A stretch of DNA of 64,000 nucleotides from Methanobrevibacter sp. (GCF_017409525.1 NZ_JAFQSO010000012.1:62001-126000); one strand, 5' to 3'. Positions 1 to 8,373 are shown, counted from the first letter of the stretch. Made by a program: numbers and translations. Notes: generated by a model not told the origin, from the letters alone.

Positions 1-124
1 CCTTTCCACCGGGAATTTCCCATCTGCCCGCATCGTGGGAAGATCTTGACCTTATTTTTAAAAGTAAATATTTGCCATTGAATTCGCAGATTCCACGAAC
101 AGCCAAACCCCACATTGTAGCCAT
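1..124 (-). CDS. Nudix hydrolase, 5' part only (runs off the window)
   Basis: The minus strand opens at an ATG at position 124 and stays open for 41 codons to the window edge. The peptide has a hydrophobic opening strand, then GKYLLLKIRSRS, then GRWEIPGGK at the edge. This is the typical N-terminus of a Nudix hydrolase, with the PGGK that begins the Nudix box (GX5EX7REUXEE). The rest of the box and the catalytic glutamates lie outside the window, so the substrate cannot be judged. A weak GGTG lies 8 nt upstream. An alternative ATG is at 115. It follows the GGGtGRT gene on the same strand after 39 nt. Confidence 0.72.
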   Translation of the reverse strand, partial: MATMWGLAVRGICEFNGKYLLLKIRSRSSHDAGRWEIPGGK

Positions 125-163
125 GTTAATACACCAAAAAATAAGTAAAAAGGGAATTAATCC

Positions 164-1162
164 CTATTTCATAGCTTTTTCAACCGCTACAGCCACAGCA
201 ACTGAAGCTCCAACCATCGGGTTGTTTCCCATACCAATCAATCCCATCATTTCCACATGAGCTGGAACGGATGATGATCCTGCAAATTGGGCATCTGAAT
301 GCATTCTTCCCAATGTATCTGTCATACCATAGGAAGCCGGTCCTGCAGCCATGTTGTCAGGGTGCAATGTTCTTCCTGTTCCTCCGCCTGATGCAACTGA
401 GAAGTATTTCTTGCCTTGCAGGATGCATTCTTTCTTATATGTTCCTGCCACAGGATGCTGGAAACGTGTAGGGTTAGTTGAATTACCGGTTATGGATACG
501 TCAACACCTTCCAGATGCATGATTGCAACGCCTTCACGCACGTCATCAGCACCGTAACACCGTACCTTTGCCCTTTCACCGTCAGAATATGCCTTTTCCT
601 TGACGACTTTAACTTCTCCTGTGAAGTAGTCAAATTCGGTTTCAACATGTGTGAATCCGTTGATTCTTGAGATGATTAATGCCGCATCCTTTCCAAGGCC
701 ATTCAAAATTACTCTTAGCGGTTTTTCCCTCACTTCATTTGCAGAGTTTGCAATTCCTATTGCTCCTTCAGCGGCCGCAAAGCTTTCATGACCTGCAAGA
801 AATGCAAAACATTCGCTTTCATCACTTAAAAGCATTGATGCAAGGTTTCCATGTCCAAGACCTACCTTTCTATCATCTGCCACACTTCCTGGAATGCAAA
901 ATGCCTGAAGACCTTCGCCAATGGCTTTTGCCGCATCTGATGCTTTAGTGCATCCTTGTTTTATGGCTATCGCAGCTCCAAGGGTATATGCCCAGCATGC
1001 ATTTTCAAAACAAATCGGCTGAACTCCCTTTACAATTTCAGCAGGGTCAAATCCTTTATCAAGACAGATTTGCTTTGCTTCTTCGAGGTCTTTAATATCA
1101 TATTTTTCAAGTACTGGAGTGATTTGGTCTATCCTTCTTTCATAACTTTCAAATAAGCTCAT
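164..1162 (-). CDS. GGGtGRT family protein
   Basis: A 332-residue protein containing the signature GGGTGRT near residue 260, which names an uncharacterised family (GGGtGRT protein). It is rich in small residues and lacks membrane segments. The ATG at 1162 is preferred over an in-frame GTG at 1171, because a GGAG ribosome-binding site (complement of 1171-1174) fits the ATG and would overlap the GTG. It begins just inside the end of the NifU-like gene, so the two are translationally coupled. The pairing of these two families recurs in anaerobes by general knowledge. A role in iron-sulfur or metal handling is only inferred from that pairing. Confidence 0.85.
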   Translation of the reverse strand: MSLFESYERRIDQITPVLEKYDIKDLEEAKQICLDKGFDPAEIVKGVQPICFENACWAYTLGAAIAIKQGCTKASDAAKAIGEGLQAFCIPGSVADDRKVGLGHGNLASMLLSDESECFAFLAGHESFAAAEGAIGIANSANEVREKPLRVILNGLGKDAALIISRINGFTHVETEFDYFTGEVKVVKEKAYSDGERAKVRCYGADDVREGVAIMHLEGVDVSITGNSTNPTRFQHPVAGTYKKECILQGKKYFSVASGGGTGRTLHPDNMAAGPASYGMTDTLGRMHSDAQFAGSSSVPAHVEMMGLIGMGNNPMVGASVAVAVAVEKAMK

Positions 1163-1163
1163 T

Positions 1164-1856
1164 TTATTCACTCCTTGGATCTATTTTTTTAGCTGCATCA
1201 TCGAATCTTCCGTATTGGCCTGTTGCCTTTTCGATGGCTTCAAGAGGGTCGGCACCATCTTTGATTAAGTCCAGCATTACTCCTAAGTTAATGTATTTGT
1301 ATCCGATGATTTCATTGTCTTCATCAAGCCCTATTTCAGTGATGTATCCTTCTGTGAGTTCCAGGTATCTTGGACCCTTTTCTTTTGTAGAATAGATTGT
1401 TCCGACTTGGCTTCTGTGACCTTTCCCCAAATCTTCAAGTCCAGCGCCAATCTGAAGACCGCCCTCTGAAAAAGCGGATTGTGTTCTTCCGTAAACAATC
1501 TGTAAGAATAATTCGCGCATTGCAGTGTTGATTGCATCACAGACTAAATCTGTATTCAATGCTTCCAGGATTGTCTTTCCGACCAGAATCTCACCAGCCA
1601 TTGCAGCTGAGTGGGTCATACCTGAACAACCCAGTGTCTCAATCAATGCCTCTTCAATAATACCCTCTTTAACATTCAATGTTAATTTGCAGCATCCTTG
1701 TTGCGGTGCGCACCAGCCTATACCATGGGTAAAACCGGAAATATCTCCAATTTGCTTTGCCTTTACCCATTTTCCCTCTTCAGGAATTGGAGCCGGGTCA
1801 TGATTTGCACCTTTGCGAACAAGACACATATTTTCAATTTCTGTTGAATATATCAT
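1164..1856 (-). CDS. NifU-like iron-sulfur scaffold-type protein
   Basis: A 230-residue protein with a NifU/IscU-like core. It has WCAPQQGCCKL near residue 50 and LGCSGMTHSAAMAGE near residue 78, where cysteines resemble those of scaffold proteins. The C-terminal third is extra to a minimal IscU. The start has a GGAG ribosome-binding site 8 nt upstream. It is the first gene of a two-gene unit with the GGGtGRT gene. It may be a scaffold or sulfur-transfer protein for a particular client rather than the general IscU. The client cannot be read from the sequence. Confidence 0.75.
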   Translation of the reverse strand: MIYSTEIENMCLVRKGANHDPAPIPEEGKWVKAKQIGDISGFTHGIGWCAPQQGCCKLTLNVKEGIIEEALIETLGCSGMTHSAAMAGEILVGKTILEALNTDLVCDAINTAMRELFLQIVYGRTQSAFSEGGLQIGAGLEDLGKGHRSQVGTIYSTKEKGPRYLELTEGYITEIGLDEDNEIIGYKYINLGVMLDLIKDGADPLEAIEKATGQYGRFDDAAKKIDPRSE

Positions 1857-2006
1857 TGTTTTTCTCCAAAAGTTTTTGCTACTTTACTATATCTGTTTTT
1901 TAATTAAAGTATTTTTTTAAATATTACCTTACATTCAAAATTAAAATAGAATATCTTTAATAATATGAAATTAATAATATTTTTAAGAAATACTAGGTGA
2001 GTAGTT

Positions 2007-2303
2007 ATGGATTTTGTTTTAGTTTTAGCAAAAGTTGAACCTAAAGAAGGTTGTCAGGACAGCATTATTGAAGTTGCAGACGATTTGATATATGAATCAT
2101 TACTTGAAGAGGGCAACATTGATTATCAATTACTGAAACCTATTGAGGGAAATACATTAACATTTGTTGAAAAATGGGAGTCACCTGATGCTCTCAAAAA
2201 ACATATGGCTTCACCACACTTTTTAAACTTCGGAGAAGAGAGTGATGAATTCATTGAGAATATGACTATTCAAGTTATAGGTGCCGACGAACTCGACCTA
2301 TAA
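2007..2303 (+). CDS. antibiotic-biosynthesis-monooxygenase (ABM) domain protein
   Basis: A 98-residue single-domain protein of the dimeric alpha-beta ABM/YgiN type. Features are the opening strand FVLVLAKVEPKEG, the central FVEKWESPDALKKHMASPHF helix region and a closing hydrophobic strand. YgiN-like proteins act on quinols, but many ABM proteins have unknown substrates, and methanogens without quinones need another role. A GGTGA ribosome-binding site precedes the ATG. It stands alone between divergent and downstream promoters and ends in a T-rich tract. Confidence 0.78.
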   Translation: MDFVLVLAKVEPKEGCQDSIIEVADDLIYESLLEEGNIDYQLLKPIEGNTLTFVEKWESPDALKKHMASPHFLNFGEESDEFIENMTIQVIGADELDL

Positions 2304-2326
2304 TTCTATTTTTTTATTTTTTAATG
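2302..2326 (+). terminator. T-rich transcription stop after the ABM gene
   Basis: Directly after the TAA of the ABM gene lies a tract of seven and six thymidines separated by one A. Oligo-T tracts on the coding strand are the usual archaeal intrinsic stop signal. No hairpin is needed or seen. Confidence 0.5.
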
Positions 2327-2408
2327 TAGATTTCACGATTTAAGATTCTTGTTTTTCACTACTACTTATATAATTTTAAATATATGCTAAATTAAAATGT
2401 AGTACAAT

Positions 2409-2462
2409 ATATTTTCTATTAAAATTCTTAACTATTCCATTAATTATTTGGATAGAAAATAT
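2409..2462 (+). promoter_or_regulatory. 11-bp inverted repeat in the NAD kinase leader
   Basis: ATATTTTCTAT at 2409-2419 is repeated exactly, inverted, as ATAGAAAATAT at 2452-2462, with 32 nt between. A TATA-like stretch lies at about 2369-2376 (TTATATAA), which places transcription start near 2400. The pair would then fold in the untranslated leader, ending 28 nt before the NAD kinase start. It could be an RNA hairpin or two operator half-sites. The high A+T content makes chance possible. Confidence 0.35.
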
Positions 2463-2490
2463 TTTATTAAATATTAGATAGATTACTATT

Positions 2491-3273
2491 ATGAAAGCAT
2501 ACATCAATGCCGACGATGCAAGGAAACTTGCCCAAGATACAAAAGAAAAATTACTTGAAGCTTCAAAAGAACTTGAAATTGAAATTGCAGATAACACTAA
2601 TGATGCAGACATCATAATCTCCATAGGAGGGGACGGCACATTTCTCAAATCTGCAAGATTATCATTGGGAAAACCTATATTGGGCATCAACACAGGAACA
2701 TTGGGTTTTCTAACTGAAGTTTCGCCTGAAAACATCACAAAAGCGCTCAAAGACATTTCAGATGGAAATTATAAAATAGAAGAGAGAATGATGCTTGAAG
2801 GTGAAATCATCAAAACAAACGGCGAGACAATTGAAATACCTGAAAGCCTTAACGAAATAGCAATATCTAAAAATACTTTTGGCGTTGTTAGATTTGACGT
2901 GACAGTCAACGGAAAACTAATCAATTCATATACTGCAGACGGCATGCTGGTATGCACTCCAACAGGCTCAACCGCATACAACCTATCATGTGGCGGCCCA
3001 ATAGTGGATCCCACCGCCCAAATCATCACATTGACTCCAATAGCTCCACATACAATACTTAACAGAAGCGTTATTCTATCTGACAATTCGACAGTCGATA
3101 TTAAAATAACTGAACTGAGAGAAGATACATCATCTTATGTGTTATATGATGGCCTTCCAATAGAAGTATATAGTGGCGATAATGTACGGATTAAAAAATC
3201 AGATAACATTACAAAAATAATCAAATTAGAGGACCGAAGCTTCATCGACAATGTCCGCGAAAACATCAATTAA
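2491..3273 (+). CDS. nadK: NAD kinase
   Basis: A 260-residue ATP-NAD kinase that makes NADP from NAD. The catalytic GGDGT motif is at residues 46-50, followed by the NTGTLGFLTE substrate loop at 67-76. The second conserved region reads TADGMLVCTPTGSTAY near 148-163. The N-terminal lobe is a little short for the family, with GGDGT nearer the start than usual, but no better upstream start is visible. It converges with the ferredoxin gene, and the two 3' ends overlap by 8 nt. It is cytosolic. Confidence 0.93.
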   Translation: MKAYINADDARKLAQDTKEKLLEASKELEIEIADNTNDADIIISIGGDGTFLKSARLSLGKPILGINTGTLGFLTEVSPENITKALKDISDGNYKIEERMMLEGEIIKTNGETIEIPESLNEIAISKNTFGVVRFDVTVNGKLINSYTADGMLVCTPTGSTAYNLSCGGPIVDPTAQIITLTPIAPHTILNRSVILSDNSTVDIKITELREDTSSYVLYDGLPIEVYSGDNVRIKKSDNITKIIKLEDRSFIDNVRENIN

Positions 3274-3505
3274 CTGTAATGCAGTCATTAGGACAAATTG
3301 CCATGCATACCTTACAGCTTTTGCAGACTTGAGGGTCTCGAACTGTAGATACGTCATCCACAATAATTAGAACATTGTTAGGACATGCTATAGAACACTT
3401 TTCACATCCTCCGCAATCGTCAGTGTTGATGTCAATGTGAGAGTCTTCAACAACTTCCTGCTTTTTGTCCTTTTTGTCTCTTTTAAATAATGAACCCAAT
3501 CCCAT
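3266..3505 (-). CDS. small 2[4Fe-4S] ferredoxin-like protein
   Basis: A 79-residue protein with a lysine-rich N-terminal tail and two cysteine motifs: CGGCEKCSIACP, then CKSCKVCMAICP. These match a bacterial-type ferredoxin carrying two [4Fe-4S] clusters. The ATG at 3505 is chosen over an in-frame TTG at 3514 that has no better ribosome-binding site. It likely shuttles low-potential electrons, possibly to the flavoprotein encoded just upstream on the same strand (3545-4087). The partner is inferred from position only. Confidence 0.85.
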   Translation of the reverse strand: MGLGSLFKRDKKDKKQEVVEDSHIDINTDDCGGCEKCSIACPNNVLIIVDDVSTVRDPQVCKSCKVCMAICPNDCITVN

Positions 3506-3544
3506 GAAAATCAATTCTTGAAAAAAAAAATAAGAGATTAAGGT

Positions 3545-4087
3545 TTAAAATTTTAAACCTAATTCGTAAGCTTCTTTTAGTTTATCTGGTTGTTCTTCAG
3601 CCACAATTCCTGCAGGACCTGCGCTGCCAGCATCAACATGGCCCAACACTTCATATCCCATGAATGTGAATGGTGAGAACTTTGTAAGTTCTATGTAACT
3701 TTCATAGGTTCCTTCAGGTTGGTTTTCTGTGAAAATCAATGCTGCCTTACCGGAAAGGCTCTTGTCAGGGTTTTGACCGATTGCATAGAATCTGTCAATG
3801 ATCAGTTTGCCTTGTGCTGACATTTGACCGTAGTAAATAGGTGTTGCAAATATTACTCCATCTGCAGCAACGAGCTCGTCAATGATCTTGTTTCCATCAT
3901 CCGCCCTTATGCATTCAGGGTTTTCAGCGCAGTGCATGCATGCCTTACATGGTGCAATTTCGCATTTTTCCAAGTAGAATTTTTCTACTTCACCACCGTT
4001 CTCCTCGATTCCCTTAATCATCTCATCCATCAATACATCACAGTTTCCGCCTTTTCTAGGACTTGCTTGAAGTGCTACAATTTTCAT
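3545..4087 (-). CDS. iron-sulfur flavoprotein (Isf-like NADPH-dependent FMN reductase fold)
   Basis: A 180-residue flavodoxin-fold protein. The phosphate-binding loop ASPRKGGNCD starts at residue 8. The compact cysteine motif C47-x2-C50-x2-C53-x5-C59 is the [4Fe-4S] signature of Isf proteins, which bind FMN plus one cluster. ATPIYYGQMSAQGK (about 80-93) is the second flavin-contact region. Studied Isf proteins reduce O2 and H2O2 with ferredoxin electrons, and a ferredoxin gene lies directly downstream. A close paralogue with cysteines at the same four positions is encoded at 25799-26344. Confidence 0.88.
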   Translation of the reverse strand: MKIVALQASPRKGGNCDVLMDEMIKGIEENGGEVEKFYLEKCEIAPCKACMHCAENPECIRADDGNKIIDELVAADGVIFATPIYYGQMSAQGKLIIDRFYAIGQNPDKSLSGKAALIFTENQPEGTYESYIELTKFSPFTFMGYEVLGHVDAGSAGPAGIVAEEQPDKLKEAYELGLKF

Positions 4088-4165
4088 TTAACTACTCTCC
4101 AATCGTTTAGTTATATAATATTATTTTTAATTAATTATATAAATCTATTATACAAAAATAGTACT

Positions 4166-4888
4166 ATGAAATTATCCAAATCAAAAGTAAACACTTATCT
4201 CAAATGCCCCCGTGAATTCAAATTTCAGTATATTGATGAAATTGAAGTGGAACCCAATAAGTACATGGCATTGGGAAGTGATGTCCATCTGATTGCCGAG
4301 AAATTCACAGACAAGTTTGAAGACGATTTAGATGATGTTGATATTCAAAATGAATTGATAAAAGTGGCTGGCGATTTGGATATAGGATATGGTCTTGAAG
4401 GCCATATTGACAATTTAGGATTGTTCTTTAAGGAAGTCTTTGTTGACAATGACTACAAACTGTTTTCTAATGAGGAATACTTAATTGACAAAAAACACCG
4501 CTTTTCAGGCATATGCGACATCATTCTTGAAGATGAAAATGGTTATTTGGTTGTAATTGACTATAAAACAAGTGATTCCAGTTCTTTTTCTAAATATCGT
4601 CTGGAGTTGTGCTACTATAAACTGCTTGTTGAAAACGTGTATCACAGGCCGGTTTCTCAAGTTGGCGTGTTCTTTACAAAAAATGGCCGTTTACGTTTGC
4701 TGGATGTTTCCAGTGAAGAGAACAAGCGCAAGTACCTAAGCCATTCGGAGATTGATGAAGCCATCGATACGATGCATGATGTTCGTGATAAAATAAATAG
4801 AAAAGAGTTTCCTCGCCAAAGACAATTTTTATGCAGGTATTGCACTTATAAACACCTTTGTGAAGATGAATTTTACTTTTTCAGATGA
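4166..4888 (+). CDS. Cas4/RecB-like PD-(D/E)XK nuclease with a four-cysteine cluster site
   Basis: A 240-residue protein starting at the ATG at 4166; open frame upstream of it is antisense to the flavoprotein gene. It begins KLSKSKVNTYLKCPREF, with one cysteine near residue 14, and ends with CRYCTYKHLC, giving three more. This one-plus-three arrangement holds the [4Fe-4S] cluster in Cas4, AddB and related nucleases. The catalytic core shows GICDIILED followed by VVIDYKTS, the D...D-x-K of the PD-(D/E)XK fold. No cas genes or repeats are nearby, so a DNA-repair role is more likely than CRISPR adaptation. This is inference. Confidence 0.82.
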   Translation: MKLSKSKVNTYLKCPREFKFQYIDEIEVEPNKYMALGSDVHLIAEKFTDKFEDDLDDVDIQNELIKVAGDLDIGYGLEGHIDNLGLFFKEVFVDNDYKLFSNEEYLIDKKHRFSGICDIILEDENGYLVVIDYKTSDSSSFSKYRLELCYYKLLVENVYHRPVSQVGVFFTKNGRLRLLDVSSEENKRKYLSHSEIDEAIDTMHDVRDKINRKEFPRQRQFLCRYCTYKHLCEDEFYFFR

Positions 4889-4904
4889 CTATAATCGTTC
4901 TAAA

Positions 4905-5599
4905 TTATTTTTGAGCAACAATTGTCGTCCATTCCAAGAACCTGTCAGAAAATGACGCTTTACTGTAATCATCATCCACTCTAGATTGGCTCCCGTCCAT
5001 TTTTTTAATTATCTCCTGTTTGTTTTTACCGTCTCTTAAAAAGATTGTAATGTCTGAATAGTCATTGTTTTTGAGAAATCCCTTGATTTCATTATCTTTA
5101 TACATTGTCATGTCTATGAAATGATTCCAAAATCTCATGATTAAATTATCTGATCCATTGGTTTCCATACCTATTAAAAATTTTCCTCCAGGTTTAAGGA
5201 CTTTTTTACCTCACCAAAGCATTTTTCAATATCCGGCCAGAAATAGACTGTTTCAAATGCTGTTACAACATCAAATGTATTATCTTCAAACGGCAAATTG
5301 GCAACATTGCCCTCTAAAACTTCTACTTTTCCCTCTTCGATTTCCTGCTTGTTGACTTCACATGACAGCTTAACACTTTCAATGCTGTAATCAACTCCAT
5401 AGACCTTTTTTGCTTTTTTGGCCATTCTGTTGATGTTCATTCCACCGCCGCAACCAATATCCAATATCACATCTTCATTGTTAATATCAAGATGTTTCAA
5501 ACCCCATAGTGAAACTGGAGTGTGTTCCTTATTCATTGATTTCAATTGAATGTTGCCTAATTTTCCTTTTGGTTTTCGCATATTGTCAAAAAATCCCAT
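4905..5599 (-). pseudogene. class I SAM-dependent methyltransferase, reading frame broken once
   Basis: Two adjacent frames together make one methyltransferase of about 231 residues. The first part (5599 down to 5174) has the SAM-binding motif I DIGCGGGMNINRMA near residue 47 and the acidic post-I residue VYGVDYS. It ends with an off-family tail after GEVKK. Reading from the -1 frame after GTA AAA AAG restores the expected VLKPGGKFLIG and continues to 4905. The break lies in a run of six A (complement of 5202-5207). One missing A would explain it. The seven bases A AAA AAG are also an in-phase -1 slippery site. The ATG at 5599 overlaps the upstream stop as TGATG. Confidence 0.8.
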
Positions 5600-6078
5600 C
5601 AAATCACCTTTGGAATGAACCTATTAACCTTTTTTGAATATATTATATATTCATCACCATATAGATCAATTAACCATTTCTCCTCTGTTTTTTTCATTAC
5701 CAAAGATAAAAATGCCCAGAAAATCTCCGGCAATATAAGTAGGATGATATTTTGTGAAATTAATATCAATCCTACTGAAATATAGAGAAATGTTGCATAT
5801 ATTGGATGCCTTACATGAGCATATATTCCGGTTGTGACAAGTTCATTATTTTCAATTCTCTTATCTATTCTTGAGTTGAATATTGCCAATAACCAGAAAA
5901 CAGCTCCAATAACAATCATTACTACTCCCAATGATATGAGAACCATATTTAATTCTTTTATAGTTATAACGGGTATTAAATGATAGTATGTCAATATTAT
6001 GGAGGTTATTGTTGAAATCCCCATTATCAAAACCAAATATGGTCCAACACCAAAGAACGGCAAATGATTTTCATCCAT
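5599..6078 (-). CDS. ICMT/PEMT-family integral membrane methyltransferase
   Basis: A 159-residue membrane protein with about four hydrophobic segments. The C-terminal half has the family hallmarks: GIYAHVRHPIYA near residue 97, a double glutamate EEKW, then YGDEYIIY and VNRFIPK. Relatives methylate isoprenylcysteine, phospholipids or other lipid-linked acceptors using SAM. The acceptor here is unknown. It is the first gene of a two-gene unit with the interrupted soluble methyltransferase, and a DtxR-type palindrome overlaps its promoter, suggesting metal regulation. Confidence 0.85.
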   Translation of the reverse strand: MDENHLPFFGVGPYLVLIMGISTITSIILTYYHLIPVITIKELNMVLISLGVVMIVIGAVFWLLAIFNSRIDKRIENNELVTTGIYAHVRHPIYATFLYISVGLILISQNIILLILPEIFWAFLSLVMKKTEEKWLIDLYGDEYIIYSKKVNRFIPKVI

Positions 6079-6098
6079 GTTTATACTAAGATTCTCAT

Positions 6099-6128
6099 CA
6101 TATATAAAATTTAGGTATACCTAAATTT
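6099..6128 (-). promoter_or_regulatory. TATA box with overlapping perfect 22-bp palindrome (DtxR/IdeR-type operator)
   Basis: Positions 6107-6128 are a perfect palindrome whose core reads TTTAGGTATACCTAAA, flanked by AAT and ATT. The minus-strand TATA element TTTATATAT (about 6101-6109) begins at its edge, about 25 nt before the methyltransferase start at 6078. The TTAGG...CCTAA arms resemble operators of iron- or manganese-dependent DtxR-family repressors. Binding would cover the BRE/TATA region and block TFB/TBP. The regulator itself is not in the window. Confidence 0.68.
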
Positions 6129-6163
6129 AATCGAATTAATTAAATCGAAAAAAGAATCGAAAA

Positions 6164-6177
6164 CAATTCTAGAATTG
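6164..6177. promoter_or_regulatory. 14-bp perfect palindrome
   Basis: CAATTCTAGAATTG is fully self-complementary and lies 35 bp further upstream of the DtxR-like palindrome in the same promoter region. It may be a second regulator site. At this A+T content a chance 14-mer is possible, and no second copy was seen in the window. The rest of 6178-6368 is A/T-rich with no gene that I can support. Confidence 0.3.
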
Positions 6178-6368
6178 ATATTCATAAAAAATAGTTCCTT
6201 TTTAATAAATAAAATAAGAGAATTTCATAAAAAACTCCAAAAATCTGTTTAAATTTTAGTTAGTTTTCATTCCAGCCAATTTAAAAAGATTTGATATTAA
6301 AAAAAGGAAATAATTGAATGTAAAATAATTTTTACATCAGAAACTATAAAAAATAAAAAAGTTGAAGT

Positions 6369-8105
6369 TTATGAGGAGGCCTCATCAACTTCTTCAAAGT
6401 CAACCTTTTCACCCAGCAGCCGCAGACCGACAAACAATACTACAATACCGATTGGAATTGTAATGTACCATGCCACTCCTAAACCTGCAGGGATGTAACC
6501 TATAAATATTGTTACACATGCTACAAATATAGCATAGTAGATTTGTGTCTGAACGTGGTCAATGTGGTTACAGCTTGTTCCCATCGATGACAGGATTGTT
6601 GTATCCGAAATCGGTGAACAGTGATCCCCAAAAATAGCTCCGGTCAACACACCACTTGTACATACAATTGTAAAGTTCATGTCACCTGAACTGATTGACC
6701 ATGCAAGAGGGATTGCAAGAGGCATTAATATACCCATTGTACCGTAGGATGTACCTGTTGCAAATGAAATGACTGCACCCAACAAGAAAATCAATGTAGG
6801 CACAATAAATGCAGGTATTGTGTCTGTTAAAACACTTACCAGATAATCTGCAGTTCCAACTTCACCTATAACAGTACCTAGAGACCATGCTAGAAGCAGG
6901 ATTACACCAGTGATGACAATGGTTTTCATACCACCGACCCATTCGGTAATAGCTTCTTCGAGTTTGAGTATCTTTTGTCCAACGGCCATTACAATGGCAA
7001 CGATGGATGCAAGAAGTGCTGCCTGGAATAAAGCTATGGATGCATCTGATTGGGACAACGCTTGGAAAATACCATCGAATGATAATGGTGAAGTTTGCAT
7101 TAAAGTAATGAGAGCTTGGTCTTCTCCACCAAGGATGGTGGTGTATCCGCTCCAGTAAAATGCGATTAGCGCACCGATAATCAATGTTCCAATAGGGATG
7201 ATTGCATTCCATACTGATAATTTAATTCCTTCCACTGGTTTGACTTCATCAAAACCAGGTGCTTCAGGTACAACGATTTCTTCGTCCTCTTTTCTAGCAC
7301 GTGCTTTTTGTTCTGCCTTTTTCATTGGACCGAATTCGTATAATGTTAAAGCGGAAATCACAATGAAAATCAAAATGAAAATGTTGTAGAATCTGTAAGG
7401 AATTGTCTGTAAGAAGATACCGAATCCAGTTACATTTGTAACGCCAATTGACTCGAAACCAGCAGCAATTAAACTTATTTCCAAACCAATCCAGGTGGAT
7501 ATAATTGCAATACCAGCAACAGGAGCCGCAGTTGCGTCTACAACAAATGCTAATTTTTCTCTTGACACTTTGAGTTTGTCCATAACTGGCCTCATGATAG
7601 GACCGACAATTAAAGAGTTTGCGTAATCGTCAAAGAATACACATAATCCTAAAATCCAAGTAAATAGCTGAGCTTTTCTTGGAGTGTCAGCTCTTTTTGC
7701 AAATGCATCAGCAAGAGCCTTCGCTCCTCCCATCTTGGTTACCAATTGTATGATACCTCCAATAAGCAAACATTGAAGAATGATACCGGCATTCCAAGGA
7801 TCAGCCATACATCCAATTATATGTGAACCCATTTGTAAAAAAGCATTGATAGCAGTGCTAATAATGTTCATGTCACTAACACATAGCATGAATTCCCCAA
7901 CAAATACTCCGATGAACAGTGATACAACTGTTTCTTTTGTAATAAATGCTAGACCGATTGCCACGAGAGGTGGTAAAAGTGTCAGTATTCCAAATCTAAC
8001 AGAATTATCTGCATCGGCTGGTGTTTGAGAAATCCATAAAGATAATATGAAAAGAGCTATTATTGAAATAGCTGCTATTAAACCAAATTTCACATTGTCA
8101 TTCAT
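6369..8105 (-). CDS. Na+/H+ antiporter, NhaC family
   Basis: A 578-residue polytopic membrane protein with roughly a dozen hydrophobic segments. Conserved stretches of the NhaC/ArsB-like fold include LFTWILGLCVFFDDYANSLIVG near residue 150-170, ATGTSYGTMGILMPLAIP near 455, and a following FGDHCSPISDTT motif. A charged cytoplasmic loop (residues about 255-285) divides the halves. It likely expels Na+ in exchange for H+, or carries a small organic substrate as some NhaC relatives do. It is transcribed alone. The C-terminus is acidic. Confidence 0.88.
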   Translation of the reverse strand: MNDNVKFGLIAAISIIALFILSLWISQTPADADNSVRFGILTLLPPLVAIGLAFITKETVVSLFIGVFVGEFMLCVSDMNIISTAINAFLQMGSHIIGCMADPWNAGIILQCLLIGGIIQLVTKMGGAKALADAFAKRADTPRKAQLFTWILGLCVFFDDYANSLIVGPIMRPVMDKLKVSREKLAFVVDATAAPVAGIAIISTWIGLEISLIAAGFESIGVTNVTGFGIFLQTIPYRFYNIFILIFIVISALTLYEFGPMKKAEQKARARKEDEEIVVPEAPGFDEVKPVEGIKLSVWNAIIPIGTLIIGALIAFYWSGYTTILGGEDQALITLMQTSPLSFDGIFQALSQSDASIALFQAALLASIVAIVMAVGQKILKLEEAITEWVGGMKTIVITGVILLLAWSLGTVIGEVGTADYLVSVLTDTIPAFIVPTLIFLLGAVISFATGTSYGTMGILMPLAIPLAWSISSGDMNFTIVCTSGVLTGAIFGDHCSPISDTTILSSMGTSCNHIDHVQTQIYYAIFVACVTIFIGYIPAGLGVAWYITIPIGIVVLFVGLRLLGEKVDFEEVDEASS

Positions 8106-8373
8106 TTATTATCACACCATTTTCCTAAAAAATTATAATTCATTAGTATAATTCTCTATTTCCTTTAACAATATTTTTATAAGTAATAATTTTATAATAA
8201 ATATTATTAAAACCATAATTAATAGAATTATATTAATAATTTAGTTCTTTTTAATATAAATAGTATAATTATTTAATTTCGAAAAAACAGTTAATTTTAA
8301 GGTCCAAATCAATGAAAAAAAAATAATTATTAAATAGTTAAAATTCAATATTAATAAATAAGGTGAAAAGACA

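Noticed and set aside
1163-1171. GTG at 1171 as start of the GGGtGRT gene
   Set aside because: The GGAG ribosome-binding site overlaps it, whereas spacing to ATG 1162 is ideal.
3824-4165. Long upstream extension of the Cas4-like nuclease frame
   Set aside because: The added 114 codons are antisense to the iron-sulfur flavoprotein gene and look nothing like the family; the nuclease motif starts right after the ATG at 4166.
4166-4888. CRISPR-associated Cas4 implying a CRISPR locus
   Set aside because: No repeat-spacer array and no cas1, cas2 or effector genes were seen in the window.
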